Shown: positions 36,075 to 45,912 of the stretch, one piece after another | Numbering within the stretch: the first letter of the stretch is position 1 | How the letters are laid out: every line of letters starts with the position of its first letter | Assembly: GCF_000428945.1 (NCBI RefSeq) | Contig: NZ_AUAX01000014.1 | Location: 233,387-297,386 of the forward strand | Source: Hamadaea tsunoensis DSM 44101 | Lineage (GTDB): Bacteria > Actinomycetota > Actinomycetes > Mycobacteriales > Micromonosporaceae | Reading direction: 5' to 3' | Length of the DNA: 64,000 nucleotides | Position numbers and translations under genes: made by a program | Notes under the pieces: generated by a model | Seen by the model: the letters and a program-made list of their open reading frames with translations, nothing else | The model's database searches: none | Told to the model about the DNA's origin: nothing

Positions 36075-36683
36075 ATGGCGCTTTTTGTCCGATTGTATCG
36101 CGCGGCGGCGGCCCTCGCGATCCTGGCGGCGGTCCTCACCCAGCTGAGCCGGACGGCCAGCGTCGTCAACTTCTTCAGCTTCTTCACGATCCAGAGCAAC
36201 CTGATCGCGTGCGCGGTGCTCGCCGCCGGCGCGATCGGCGTACGCGGGGACCGGTTCGACGCCTTCCGCGGCGCGGCCACGACCTACATGGCCACGACGG
36301 GGATCGTGTTCGCCCTGCTGCTGTCGGACATCGCCGTCGGCCTCAGCCTGCCCTGGGTCAACGACGTCCTCCACAAGATCATCCCGGTCGTCATGGTGCT
36401 CGACTGGGTTCTCGTGCCGGTCGCCCGGTTCCTGCCGTTCACGCGCGCGCTGTGGTGGACGGCGTACCCGATCGGCTGGCTCGCGTACACGATGGTCAGG
36501 GGACCGATCGCGGACTGGTACCCCTACCCGTTCGTCGACCCGCGCGGGCAGGGGTACGCGCACGTGCTGAAGGTGTGCGCGGCGATCGCGATCTTCGTGG
36601 TGTGCCTGATCGCGTTCCTGGTGTGGCTCGGCAACCGGAAGAACCGGGCCGGGCTCAGGTCTGCGGCAGGTTCTTCGCGATGA
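36075..36683 (+). CDS. Pr6Pr family membrane protein
   Basis: The 202-residue protein has six hydrophobic helices. The segment VVNFFSFFTIQSNLIACAV and the later TAYPIGWLAYTMVRGPIADW match the Pr6Pr (FAR-17a/AIG1-like) group of actinobacterial membrane proteins. Conserved polar residues within helices (N, T, H) suggest an enzymatic or transport role, but none is proven. Its 3' end overlaps rdgB by 29 bp antisense. Confidence 0.9.
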   Translation: MALFVRLYRAAAALAILAAVLTQLSRTASVVNFFSFFTIQSNLIACAVLAAGAIGVRGDRFDAFRGAATTYMATTGIVFALLLSDIAVGLSLPWVNDVLHKIIPVVMVLDWVLVPVARFLPFTRALWWTAYPIGWLAYTMVRGPIADWYPYPFVDPRGQGYAHVLKVCAAIAIFVVCLIAFLVWLGNRKNRAGLRSAAGSSR

Positions 36684-37302
36684 CCGCCGCGAGGGCGCGG
36701 AAGGCCTGGCCCCGGTGGCTGATCGCGTCCTTCTCCTCCGCCGACATCTCGGCGGTGGAGCGGGTCTGCCCCTCGGCCATGAAGATCGGGTCGTAGCCGA
36801 ACCCGCCCTCGCCGCGCGGCTTACGCAGCAGCTTGCCCTTCATCGTGCCGTTGACCAGGTGCTCGCGCAGATCGGTCTTGCCGGCCGCGGGCGGCAGGAC
36901 GAACGCGGCCGCGCACACGAACTGCGCGCCCCGCTTCTCGTCGGCCACATCGTTGACCTGATCGAGCAGCAGCTCCAGGTTGGCGACGTCCTTGCCCTGC
37001 GGGGCGGCCGCACCGAACCGGCCCGACCAACGCGCGCTGAACACGCCCGGCATGCCGTTGAGCGCGTCGACGGCGATGCCCGAGTCGTCGGCGACCGTGG
37101 CCAGCCCCGTGTGGCGTACGCCTTCCCGTGCCTTGATCAGGGCGTTCTCGGCGAACGTCAGGCCGGACTCCGGCACCTCGTCGTACTCGGGGACGTCGTC
37201 GAGGCCGACGAGTTCCACTGAGATCAGTTGCGGCGACGCGGCCAGGATCCGGCGCAGCTCGTCGAGCTTCTTGGCGTTGCGCGTGGCGAGCAGGAGCTTC
37301 AT
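36655..37302 (-). CDS. rdgB: XTP/dITP diphosphatase (RdgB/HAM1)
   Basis: The 215-residue enzyme removes XTP, dITP and ITP from the nucleotide pool. Motifs are [18 protein letters not shown], the catalytic [20 protein letters not shown] and [11 protein letters not shown]. Its ATG overlaps the rph stop by 4 nt, the common rph-rdgB arrangement. The 3' end is antisense to the Pr6Pr gene. Confidence 0.97.
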   Translation of the reverse strand: MKLLLATRNAKKLDELRRILAASPQLISVELVGLDDVPEYDEVPESGLTFAENALIKAREGVRHTGLATVADDSGIAVDALNGMPGVFSARWSGRFGAAAPQGKDVANLELLLDQVNDVADEKRGAQFVCAAAFVLPPAAGKTDLREHLVNGTMKGKLLRKPRGEGGFGYDPIFMAEGQTRSTAEMSAEEKDAISHRGQAFRALAAVIAKNLPQT

Positions 37303-38087
37303 CGGCGTACGTCTCCCCCGAACTTGGCGAGCAGGCTGGTCGGGGAGAGCGAGGGCAGTTCGAGCGCCGCCCGCTGCGCCTCGGCCAGCTGGGCGCACCC
37401 CGCGACGCCCAGATCCAGCAGCGCGTTGAGCTGCTTGCGGTCGAACACGCCGTCCTCGCCGGTGCCCTGGACCTCGACGAAGTCCCCGGTACCCGTGCAG
37501 ACGATGTTCATGTCCACCTCGGCCGAGACGTCCTCCTCGTAGCAGAGGTCCAGCCGCGCCTCGCCCTTGACGATGCCGACGCTGACCGCCGCCACCGACC
37601 GGTGCAGTGTGGACTCGACCGTCTGCTTCTTGGCCAGCGCGTTCTTGGCGGCCAGCCAGCGGACGGCGTCATACAGGGCCACATAGGACCCGGTGATCGC
37701 GGCGGTACGCGTACCCCCGTCGGCCTGCAGCACGTCGCAGTCGATGACGATCGAGTTCTCGCCCAGCGCCTTCAGCTCGATACAGGCCCGCAGGCTGCGG
37801 CCGATGAGCCGGGAGATCTCGTGCGTCCGGCCGCCGATCTTGCCCTTGACGCTCTCGCGGTCCGAGCGGGTCGTCGTGGCCCGGGGCAGCATCGCGTATT
37901 CGCTGGTGACCCAGCCGAGGCCGCTGCCTTTGCGCCAGCGCGGCACTCCCTCGGTCACGCTGGCGGTGCACAGCACCCGCGTGTTGCCGAACTCCACGAG
38001 CACGGAGCCCTCGGGATGCATGCTCCAATTGCGGGTCAAGGTCACCGGGCGCAGGGCGTCCGCGGCGCGGCCATCGGGTCGGCTCAT
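37299..38087 (-). CDS. rph: ribonuclease PH
   Basis: The 262-residue phosphorolytic 3'-5' exoribonuclease trims tRNA precursors. Key segments are [41 protein letters not shown], then [16 protein letters not shown] and [22 protein letters not shown] lies 7 nt before the ATG, suggesting a leaderless message. Translationally coupled to rdgB. Confidence 0.97.
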   Translation of the reverse strand: MSRPDGRAADALRPVTLTRNWSMHPEGSVLVEFGNTRVLCTASVTEGVPRWRKGSGLGWVTSEYAMLPRATTTRSDRESVKGKIGGRTHEISRLIGRSLRACIELKALGENSIVIDCDVLQADGGTRTAAITGSYVALYDAVRWLAAKNALAKKQTVESTLHRSVAAVSVGIVKGEARLDLCYEEDVSAEVDMNIVCTGTGDFVEVQGTGEDGVFDRKQLNALLDLGVAGCAQLAEAQRAALELPSLSPTSLLAKFGGDVRR

Positions 38088-38094
38088 GGCGTAA

Positions 38095-38100
38095 ACCCTA
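38095..38100 (-). promoter_or_regulatory. -10 element of leaderless rph transcript
   Basis: TAGGGT (minus strand) is followed by 7 nt and the ATG at 38087. It would drive rph-rdgB independently of the upstream murI unit. Confidence 0.5.
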
Positions 38101-38109
38101 CAAGCCGGG

Positions 38110-38856
38110 TCAGACTTCGTACCGCGCACCCGGTCGGGCGATCTCCACCGGCCCCTGGAAGGTGCTCATCGCGTTCTCCAGCGTCTCGACCTCGCTGCCC
38201 CAGGCGGTCACCAGATGTGTCAGCAGCAGCCGGCCCACGCCCGCCTTGGTGGCCACCTCGCCCGCCTCGCGCCCGGTCAGGTGCAGGTCCGGCGGGTTGT
38301 CCACGCCGTCGAGGTAGCTGGCCTCGCACAGGAACAGGTCCGCGCCCTGGGCCAGCCGCAGCAGCGCGTCGCAGACCGCGGTGTCCCCCGAGTACGCGAG
38401 CACGCGGCCGTCGTGTTCCAGCCGGACGCCGTAGGTCTCCACGGGATGGTTCACGCGGTCGACCGTCACGGTGAACGGTCCGATGGGGAAGCTGCCGGGC
38501 TGTAGTCCGTAGAACGTGTACACGTCGTCCAGCGGCCCCTCCTCGGCGCTGTACGCCGCCGACAGCCGCTCGGGCGCGCCGGACGGGGCGTACACGGGAA
38601 GCGGCGGATACGGGCCGTCGGGCGCGTAACGCCGGACGACCACATAGGTGCACGCGTCCATCATGTGATCGCAGTGCAGATGGCTGAGGACGATGGCGTC
38701 GACGGCCTTCAGGCCGGCGTAGCGCTGCAGCGCGGACAGCGAGCCCGAGCCGAAATCGAGCAGCAGGCGGAACCCGTCGGCCTCGACCAGGTACGCCGAG
38801 CAGGCCGACTCGGGACCCGGGAAGCTGCCCGCGCAGCCCAATACCGTAAGTCTCAT
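38110..38856 (-). CDS. MBL-fold metal-dependent hydrolase
   Basis: The 248-residue metallo-beta-lactamase-fold protein has the zinc motif [10 protein letters not shown] (HxHxDH) near residue 60, LAYSGDT and a later histidine in LLLTHLVT. This resembles RNase Z/PhnP-type hydrolases. The gene is linked to murI by a 4-nt overlap and precedes rph, a conserved actinobacterial order. A phosphodiesterase or RNA-processing role is plausible but not shown. Confidence 0.93.
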   Translation of the reverse strand: MRLTVLGCAGSFPGPESACSAYLVEADGFRLLLDFGSGSLSALQRYAGLKAVDAIVLSHLHCDHMMDACTYVVVRRYAPDGPYPPLPVYAPSGAPERLSAAYSAEEGPLDDVYTFYGLQPGSFPIGPFTVTVDRVNHPVETYGVRLEHDGRVLAYSGDTAVCDALLRLAQGADLFLCEASYLDGVDNPPDLHLTGREAGEVATKAGVGRLLLTHLVTAWGSEVETLENAMSTFQGPVEIARPGARYEV

Positions 38857-39662
38857 AGCATCGCCTTCATAGCATCGCCCCCGGTCGCCGCGGGGAAATC
38901 GCCGAGGAAGCGTCGTGCGAGCCGCTGAAAGGGCTCATCGTCGCCGGTGACCCGCAGCTCGTGACGCGGGGGCGGCGCCTCGTCCGGCCGGAGCAGGTCC
39001 CGCTCGACGAGGACGCGGTAGACGTCCTTCGCGGTCTCCTCCGCACTGGACACCAGCGTCACCTCCTCGCCCATCACGAGGCTCAGGACGCCGGACAGCA
39101 GCGGATAGTGCGTGCAGCCGAGGACGAGGGTGTCGACGCCGGCCGCCTGTAAGGGTTCCAGATACGCGCTCGCCAGGCCGAGCAGGGCGCGGCCCGACGT
39201 GATGCCCCGTTCCACGAAGTCGACGAACTGCGGGCACGCCACGCTGGTCACCGTCAGATGCGGGGCCGCGACGAACGCGTCCTCGTAGGCCCGGCTGGCG
39301 ATCGTCGCCCGCGTACCGATGACGCCGATCCGGCCGTTGCGGGTCGCTGCCGCCGCCCGGCGGACGGCCGGACGAATCACCTCGACGACCGGGAAGTCGT
39401 AGCGCTCCCGCACGTCCGCCAGGCACGCGGCGACCGCCGTGTTGCAGGCGATCACGAGCAACTTGACGTTCTGAGCGGCCAGCTCGTCCAGGCACGCGAG
39501 CGCGTAGCGGCGGATCTCCGCCAGCGGCTTCGGGCCGTACGGCACGTGGGCGGTGTCGCCCAGGTAGAGGAGGCGCTCATGCGGTAGTTGATCCAGAATC
39601 GCCCGGGCTACCGTCAGGCCACCGACTCCCGAGTCGAAGATCCCGATCGGTGTGTCCGTCAC
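38853..39662 (-). CDS. murI: glutamate racemase
   Basis: The 269-residue enzyme supplies D-glutamate for peptidoglycan. It has [30 protein letters not shown] and the two catalytic cysteines in [10 protein letters not shown] and [10 protein letters not shown]. The GTG start at 39662 has TAGGCT 7 nt upstream, indicating a leaderless transcript, and the next gene overlaps by 4 nt. Confidence 0.97.
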   Translation of the reverse strand: MTDTPIGIFDSGVGGLTVARAILDQLPHERLLYLGDTAHVPYGPKPLAEIRRYALACLDELAAQNVKLLVIACNTAVAACLADVRERYDFPVVEVIRPAVRRAAAATRNGRIGVIGTRATIASRAYEDAFVAAPHLTVTSVACPQFVDFVERGITSGRALLGLASAYLEPLQAAGVDTLVLGCTHYPLLSGVLSLVMGEEVTLVSSAEETAKDVYRVLVERDLLRPDEAPPPRHELRVTGDDEPFQRLARRFLGDFPAATGGDAMKAML

Positions 39663-39669
39663 GGCTCGG

Positions 39670-39675
39670 AGCCTA
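39670..39675 (-). promoter_or_regulatory. -10 element of leaderless murI transcript
   Basis: TAGGCT (minus strand) is followed by 7 nt and the GTG at 39662. The hexamer is identical to those of orn and mec. Confidence 0.5.
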
Positions 39676-39795
39676 CGCCGCGCACGCTCGACCTCAGTAA
39701 GGTCTGTTCCAACATGTCGTCAAAGCGACACCCTGACCAGGGACAACTCGGCTGCCACGCGTTACGCATCACAATCGGCCGCCGTTGGATCATGC

Positions 39796-40215
39796 GTGGA
39801 GACGAGCCTCGAAACACCCATCGCACAAGCGGACCCGCCCGCTTTCACCATCGGCGCGCTGCCCGTCGAGCGTTCCGCCCGGGAATCCGGTGTACGCAAT
39901 CCGATGCGCGCCCTGCGGCTGCCGGAGGAGGACGATCCGGCGCCGCACAGCGGCCGCCTCGTCGTCGTGTGCGCCTGGGCGGCCGCGATCGCCATGCTCG
40001 GGCTGGTGATCGCGTTGCGTACGCTCTTCGCGCTGCTGCACTCGCCGGGCGCGGACTGGGTCGTGCCGACGATCGTGGTCCTCGGCGCGGCCGGAACCGT
40101 CAGCGCCGGGCTGTCGTTCGCGACGATCCATCACAAGTGGCTGCCGTGGCAGCTGCTGGCCGTGTCGACCACCCTGCTGCTGGCGAACCTCGTCCTCGTC
40201 GCCGGCCAGTTCTGA
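39796..40215 (+). CDS. small membrane protein of unknown function
   Basis: The predicted 139-residue protein has a polar N-terminus, then three hydrophobic segments (VVVCAWAAAIAMLGLVIALR, WVVPTIVVLGAAGTVSAG and LLAVSTTLLLANLVLVAGQF). I recognise no family. The start is uncertain: the GTG at 39796 is used here, an ATG at 39904 just before the first helix is also possible, and no clear Shine-Dalgarno distinguishes them. It is convergent with cysM (12-bp gap). Confidence 0.6.
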   Translation: METSLETPIAQADPPAFTIGALPVERSARESGVRNPMRALRLPEEDDPAPHSGRLVVVCAWAAAIAMLGLVIALRTLFALLHSPGADWVVPTIVVLGAAGTVSAGLSFATIHHKWLPWQLLAVSTTLLLANLVLVAGQF

Positions 40216-40227
40216 CCCTCCGGGGCC

Positions 40228-41570
<1,343 letters not shown>

Positions 41571-41645
41571 GATCAAGACTCCAGGGTCGGTTCGGGTGAG
41601 CGGTCAACGGTGGGCGGGGACGAGCGACGAACGAACAAAGGTCCG

Positions 41646-42128
41646 TCAACGACACTCGTAGTCGACCGCCACCGGGCTCTGGCCGAACATGTAGGACTGC
41701 ACAGCGTCCCCGTCGGCGGGTACGCCCACGAGCTTCACCGGCTCCTCAGTCACCACGCCGTCCAGGATACGGAACGAGCGGACCTCGGTCACATCCTGTT
41801 CACGTGTCGAGACGAGAAGGTAGTGCGCACCCGGCTCCCCCGCGAACGAGACATCGGTCCGGGACGGGTACGCCTCCGTCGCGGTGTGCGAGTGGTAGAT
41901 CACCACCGGCTCCTCGTCGCGATCGTCCATCTCCCGCCACACCCGCAACTGCTCCGCCGGGTCGAACCGGTAGAAGGTCTGCGAGCGCTCGACGTTGTCC
42001 ATCGGGATGTGCCGGGTCGGCGTGTCCGAGCCGGCCGGCCCGGTGACCACGCCGCAGGCCTCGTCCGGGTGATCCCGACGGGCATGCGAGACGATCGCGT
42101 CCAGGATCGCCCGAGAGATGGTCAGCAC
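41646..42128 (-). CDS. mec: JAMM metalloprotease Mec (CysO-cysteine hydrolase)
   Basis: The 160-residue M67 peptidase has a complete JAMM site: Glu23 (PDEACGVV), His79 and His81 in YHSHTATEAYPSRTD, Ser89 and Asp92. Mec releases cysteine from CysO-cysteine. Because this CysO has a tail after its diglycine, the same enzyme may also mature the carrier, as JAMM proteins do for QbsE-like carriers. The GTG start has TAGGCT 6 nt upstream. Confidence 0.94.
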   Translation of the reverse strand: MLTISRAILDAIVSHARRDHPDEACGVVTGPAGSDTPTRHIPMDNVERSQTFYRFDPAEQLRVWREMDDRDEEPVVIYHSHTATEAYPSRTDVSFAGEPGAHYLLVSTREQDVTEVRSFRILDGVVTEEPVKLVGVPADGDAVQSYMFGQSPVAVDYECR

Positions 42129-42134
42129 GACAAA

Positions 42135-42140
42135 AGCCTA
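42135..42140 (-). promoter_or_regulatory. -10 element of leaderless mec transcript
   Basis: TAGGCT (minus strand) is followed by 6 nt and the GTG at 42128. It would start the mec-cysO-cysM unit. Confidence 0.5.
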
Positions 42141-42247
42141 TCGGGGCGAACCGGCCGACGAGTAGGTCACGTACCTCACAGGCCGCCCGGGAATCAACGT
42201 CTGGGTAGTTCAAGATCTCCGGTCACCGTTTCACCCTTCACCCCGGC

Positions 42248-42267
42248 CTTTGTCGCGACTGTCCGAC
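42248..42267 (+). repeat. box C repeat, copy 1
   Basis: The 20-mer CTTTGTCGCGACTGTCCGAC lies 19 bp before repeat B copy 3. Box C copies also occur at 42779, 42964, 63721 and 63962, on both strands. Confidence 0.8.
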
Positions 42268-42286
42268 TCGTACCTGAGATGTTCGA

Positions 42287-42354
42287 CGATCTTGCGCGAG
42301 TGCCCCGAATTTCGTCCGGTGTACCCGGAATGCCCAAACATTCGCGCAAGATCG
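42287..42354. repeat. 68-bp palindromic repeat family B, copy 3
   Basis: CGATCTTGCGCGAGTG... and ...ACATTCGCGCAAGATCG form the arms. The centre carries AATTTCGTCCGGTGTACCCG, shared with copies 4 (inverted) and 5. Confidence 0.9.
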
Positions 42355-42778
42355 TCGACCGCGGGGTGATCGTTGACGGCCGTGGCATGGAACCGTCACC
42401 CGACGCATGATCGATTACGGTTCTGGAGCGCGTTGAGCGGCTTCTGCTGCACCTGACGCGTCATCGATCATGCAGATCGGGCTGGATTTACACCTCAGCC
42501 GCAATCGATCAAGAAATCAGCACCCGGCGCCCACCCGGCGGAAGATCGTTCCCGCATCCCGGACGTTGGCCGTCGGCGGGACTGCTTAGACGCGATCCAC
42601 AGCGACCGAGATGTCAAAGCGCACCCCTCGCCCAAGATCTACAGCGGTGGGGATGCAAGAAGTCGGCCTTTACCTACATCCCAGCCGTACTGGATCGAGG
42701 GACGGGATCGAAAACTACATCCCCACCGCGAACGATCACCACCCAGCCGCCCAGCCGATCCGTCGAGCCGGCCACAAC

Positions 42779-42795
42779 GGACAGTCGCGACAAAG
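42779..42795 (-). repeat. box C repeat, copy 2
   Basis: GGACAGTCGCGACAAAG is the reverse complement of the box C core. The flanking GCCCAGACCGGCCAGG resembles the flank of the copy at 63962. Confidence 0.75.
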
Positions 42796-42844
42796 CCCAG
42801 ACCGGCCAGGCCCGGATGGGGACCCCGATCCTCCCGACGCTCGA

Positions 42845-42912
42845 CGATCTTGCACGAATGTTCGGGCATTCCGGGTACACCGGACGAAATTCGGGGCATT
42901 CGCGCAAGATCG
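42845..42912. repeat. 68-bp palindromic repeat family B, copy 4 (inverted)
   Basis: The element is read inverted relative to copy 3: its reverse complement contains AATTTCGTCCGGTGTACCCG. Copies 3 and 4 therefore form an inverted pair about 490 bp apart. One arm position differs (TTGCACGAATG). Confidence 0.9.
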
Positions 42913-42963
42913 TCGAGCACCTCGGGGGCAAGCCGGACAATCGCCCACCACCCCGGCACACAA

Positions 42964-42983
42964 GTCGGACAGTCGCGACAAAG
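42964..42983 (-). repeat. box C repeat, copy 3
   Basis: GTCGGACAGTCGCGACAAAG is the exact reverse complement of copy 1. It lies 51 bp beyond repeat B copy 4, so the box C plus B pairing is kept in inverted form. Confidence 0.8.
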
Positions 42984-43012
42984 GCTCGGGCCTAAAAAGA
43001 TCTTGGAAGAGT

Positions 43013-43528
43013 TCAGCGCATGATGGCGTCGAGAAGGCTTTCCTGGAGGTAGCCGAGGTACGCGTAGACGCTGAGCTGGAAGCTTCGCGCCGAACTCAGG
43101 TCGCGGTTGAGTTCCGCGTCCAGCTCCTCGTCGAGGTCCGTCTCCTCGTTGACGTCCAGCCGTACGCCCATGGCCAGGCGGACGTCGTTGATGGCGCGCA
43201 GCCAGGCTTCGGCGGATTCGGAGTCCAGGCGGATCTCCGTGCCGGCCGGGTCGGCCTCGTCCTCGGGGGGCAGAGCGGCCAGGACCGCACCGGCTTGGTC
43301 GATCTTGCCGGTCTTGAGGTCGCCCTCCGTGAAGCGGCGGAACTCGGCGGCCTCGACCGGGTCGGTCGGGTAGACCGAGGGGAACAGCCGCAGGACGACC
43401 GGGTCGTCGTGATCGAACCCCTCGGTGAGCAGGCCGACGACCTCGGACGCCACCTTGCGCAGCACGCGCACCTCTTCGAGCGAGAGCGAGGCGACGCACT
43501 CCTCGCCCTCTCGGCGGAACAGGCTCAC
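43013..43528 (-). CDS. DUF2017 family protein
   Basis: The 171-residue protein begins with a GTG overlapping the clpS stop (GTGA at 43525-43528). It has VRVLRKVASEVVGLLTEGF and a C-terminal SARSFQLSVYAYLGYLQESL typical of DUF2017, an actinobacterial family nearly always found beside clpS. Acidic stretches (DEADPAGTE, EETDLDEELD) occur throughout. Coupling to clpS suggests a role around Clp proteolysis, but no function is known. Confidence 0.9.
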   Translation of the reverse strand: MSLFRREGEECVASLSLEEVRVLRKVASEVVGLLTEGFDHDDPVVLRLFPSVYPTDPVEAAEFRRFTEGDLKTGKIDQAGAVLAALPPEDEADPAGTEIRLDSESAEAWLRAINDVRLAMGVRLDVNEETDLDEELDAELNRDLSSARSFQLSVYAYLGYLQESLLDAIMR

Positions 43529-43815
43529 TGCTTGTCTACCGTCGCCCAGAGGCCGTACGTATGCAAGCGGGCCGCGTCGTACTCCATGCGCTCCCGGGCT
43601 CCACTTGACACGACCGCGCGACCCTTGGTGTGCACGTCCATCATCAGCGTCTCGGCCGTCTCGCGACTGAAGCCGAACAGCTTTTGAAAGACGAATACGA
43701 CATATGTCATCAGATTGACAGGATCGTCGTGAACGATCGTGACCCACGGCCGGGCTGATGCCGGCTCGTCAGCAGTCTCCGGCCGCTCCACCGGCAGGAT
43801 CTGGGGTGTGGTCAT
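43525..43815 (-). CDS. clpS: ATP-dependent Clp protease adaptor ClpS
   Basis: The 96-residue adaptor delivers N-degron proteins to ClpAP/ClpCP. The core has WVTIVHDDPVNLMTYVVFVF (substrate-pocket Asp/Asn) and MMDVHTKGRAVVSSG (conserved His). The ATG at 43815 is preferred; an earlier start would extend into the pncB promoter region. Overlaps the DUF2017 gene. Confidence 0.96.
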   Translation of the reverse strand: MTTPQILPVERPETADEPASARPWVTIVHDDPVNLMTYVVFVFQKLFGFSRETAETLMMDVHTKGRAVVSSGARERMEYDAARLHTYGLWATVDKQ

Positions 43816-43889
43816 GCCCCCCATCCTGCCACGCGATCCGGCAAACTCACCGTCCCGATGATGGCCGCCGGGCGGACGAGTTCTCCCCG

Positions 43890-43895
43890 TACGCT
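43890..43895 (+). promoter_or_regulatory. -10 element of leaderless pncB transcript
   Basis: TACGCT is followed by 6 nt and the GTG at 43902, with no Shine-Dalgarno. It decides the start at this GTG. Confidence 0.55.
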
Positions 43896-43901
43896 GTGAG
43901 C

Positions 43902-45179
43902 GTGCACGGATCACCAGCTCTCCTCACTGATCAGTACGAACTGACCATGATCACTGCCGCCCTGCGGGACGGCACCGCGGACCGCCCGTGCGTGTTCGAG
44001 GCGTTCGGGCGAAGGCTGCCGCACGGCCGGCGTTACGGCGTCGTCGCCGGCACGGGCCGCCTGCTCGAACTGATCACCCGGTTCCGGTTCGACCCGCTCG
44101 AGATCGCCTTCCTCCGCGAGCGCCGGGTCATCGACGACCAGACGGCCGCCTGGCTCGCCGATTACACCTTCTCCGGTGACATCGACGGGTACGCCGAAGG
44201 CGAACTCTTCTTCCCCGGCTCCCCGATCCTGACCGTGTCGGGCACTTTCGCCGAGTGTGTCGTGCTCGAGACCGTCATCCTGAGCGTGCTGAACCACGAC
44301 TGCGCGATCGCGGCCGCGGCGGCCCGGATGGTGACGGCGGCCCGCGGCCGTCCGATCATCGAGATGGGCTCCCGGCGTACGCACGAGGAGGCGGCCGTGG
44401 CGGCGGCCCGGTCGGCGTACCTGGCCGGGTTCGCGTCGACCTCCAACCTGGCCGCGGGGCTGCGGTACGGCGTACCCACGGCGGGAACGGCGGCGCACGC
44501 GTTCACGCTCTTGCACGACGACGAGAAGACGGCGTTCGCCTCGCAGGTGGACGCGCTCGGCACCGAGACCACCCTGTTGGTGGACACGTACGACATCGCG
44601 CAGGGCATCCGCAACGCGGTCGAGGTCGCGGGGCCGTCGCTGCGCGCGATCCGGATCGACTCCGGGGATCTGTCGGTGCTGGCCGCCCAGTCCCGCGAGC
44701 AGCTGAACGAGCTGGGCGCGGAGGACGTGAAGATCATCGTCTCCGGTGACCTCGATGAGTACGCGATCGCCGCCCTGGCCGCCGAGCCGGTCGACATCTA
44801 CGGCGCGGGTACGGCGGTCGTGGTCGGTTCCGGGGCGCCCACGGCCGGCCTGGTCTACAAGCTGGTCGAGGTGGACGGGCGGCCGGTCGTGAAACGGTCG
44901 GAGAACAAGGCGACGGTGGGCGGCCGCAAGACCGCCGTACGCCGGCACAAGCCGACCGGCACGGCGACCGAGGAGATCATCTCGTCGAAGGGCGAGCCGG
45001 TGGCGCAGCCGAACGACCGGCGGCTGCAGATCCCCCTGGTACGCGCCGGCAAGACGGTGCCGGAGCTGCCGGATCTGCAGGACGCACGGGAGCACCTGCG
45101 GCAGAACCTCGTCTCCATCCCGTGGGAGGGGCTGAAGCTGTCCGCCGGCGATCCCGCGATCCCGGTCACCTACATCTGA
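43902..45179 (+). CDS. pncB: nicotinate phosphoribosyltransferase
   Basis: The 425-residue enzyme makes nicotinate mononucleotide from nicotinate and PRPP. Family features are LLTDQYELTMITAAL at the N-terminus, the phosphohistidine-region PTAGTAAHAFTLLHDDE, LVDTYDI and IRIDSGDLSVL. The start is GTG. It is convergent with pncA across a 145-bp gap that holds repeat A copy 3; together they make NAD from nicotinamide. Confidence 0.96.
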   Translation: MHGSPALLTDQYELTMITAALRDGTADRPCVFEAFGRRLPHGRRYGVVAGTGRLLELITRFRFDPLEIAFLRERRVIDDQTAAWLADYTFSGDIDGYAEGELFFPGSPILTVSGTFAECVVLETVILSVLNHDCAIAAAAARMVTAARGRPIIEMGSRRTHEEAAVAAARSAYLAGFASTSNLAAGLRYGVPTAGTAAHAFTLLHDDEKTAFASQVDALGTETTLLVDTYDIAQGIRNAVEVAGPSLRAIRIDSGDLSVLAAQSREQLNELGAEDVKIIVSGDLDEYAIAALAAEPVDIYGAGTAVVVGSGAPTAGLVYKLVEVDGRPVVKRSENKATVGGRKTAVRRHKPTGTATEEIISSKGEPVAQPNDRRLQIPLVRAGKTVPELPDLQDAREHLRQNLVSIPWEGLKLSAGDPAIPVTYI

Positions 45180-45210
45180 CCCCGACCCCGCAAGGCTTGC
45201 CCACGAGCGC

Positions 45211-45295
45211 CCCAAGATCCGGTTTGGATCAGGGAAATCACCCGAATCATGGCCCATGATTACGTGCGAAACCCTGATCCAAACCGGATCATGGG
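45211..45295. repeat. palindromic repeat family A, copy 3
   Basis: Arms GATCCGGTTTGGATCAGGG (45216-45234) and its exact complement (45272-45290) are perfect. Both arms carry CCGG where copies 1 and 2 have CCCG/CGGG, a matched change. The centre is inverted relative to copy 2. It lies between convergent pncB and pncA. Confidence 0.9.
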
Positions 45296-45324
45296 GCAGC
45301 CCGACGCAGGGCGGGGCGCGAAGG

Positions 45325-45855
45325 TCAGGAGATCGTCACGCCGGCGGTGCGGAGTTCGTCCAGGGCTGCGGTGCGGGTTTCCGGGGCGACGGCGGCCGTC
45401 AGGTCCAGCAGGACGGTCGTGTCGAAGCCTTCCCGGGCGGCGTCGAGCGCGGTCGCCTTGACGCAGTAGTCGGTGGCGATCCCGACGACGTCCACGGCCG
45501 TCACGTCGTGCACGCGTAGCCAGGCGGCGAGCCCGATGCCGCTGCTGACCCCCTCGAACCCCGAGTACGCCGCCGCCTGCGCGCCCTTGAGGAAGATCGC
45601 CTCGACCCGCTCGGTCTCCAGTTCCGGGTGGAACTCCGCGCCGAAGGTGCCGGCCACGCAGTGCACCGGCCATTCCTGGAAGTGGATTCCCGGATCGACG
45701 TGGTAGTCCTTGGTCGCCACGACGTGCTCCCAGCGGCCGCCGGCGGCGAGTGCCGCCGACACGTCCCGGGCGACCGCGGCGCCCCCGGTCACCGTCAGCG
45801 AACCGCCCTCACAGAAGTCGTTCTGCACGTCCACGATGATCAGCGCTCGGCCCAT
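45325..45855 (-). CDS. pncA: nicotinamidase (isochorismatase family)
   Basis: The 176-residue enzyme hydrolyses nicotinamide to nicotinate. The triad is visible as Asp in IIVDVQNDFCEGG, Lys in IFLKGAQ and Cys in GIATDYCVKATA; metal ligands are in KDYHVDPGIHF. It is also the pyrazinamide-activating enzyme type. TACCAT lies 6 nt before the ATG at 45855. It is convergent with pncB. Confidence 0.95.
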   Translation of the reverse strand: MGRALIIVDVQNDFCEGGSLTVTGGAAVARDVSAALAAGGRWEHVVATKDYHVDPGIHFQEWPVHCVAGTFGAEFHPELETERVEAIFLKGAQAAAYSGFEGVSSGIGLAAWLRVHDVTAVDVVGIATDYCVKATALDAAREGFDTTVLLDLTAAVAPETRTAALDELRTAGVTIS

Positions 45856-45861
45856 ACCGCG

Positions 45862-45867
45862 ATGGTA
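45862..45867 (-). promoter_or_regulatory. -10 element of leaderless pncA transcript
   Basis: TACCAT (minus strand) is followed by 6 nt and the ATG at 45855. Confidence 0.5.
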
Positions 45868-45912
45868 ATCACCTTCCGCCGTGTCACAGGGGCCGGGCAT
45901 GATAGGCCCACT

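Larger units (their letters stand above)
42355..43012. other. repeat-rich non-coding island
   Basis: No credible gene lies between mec and the DUF2017 gene. The stretch 42129-43012 holds repeats B3 and B4, three copies of box C, and the inverted repeat GTGGGGATG/CATCCCCAC (42647-42655 and 42718-42726). Open frames here are not conserved in codon bias and run through the repeats. The composition is less GC-rich than the flanks. Confidence 0.7.

Noticed and set aside
42611..43687. Plus-strand open frame across the repeat island
   Set aside because: It runs through repeats B4 and box C, then antisense to DUF2017; no start signal and no family resemblance.
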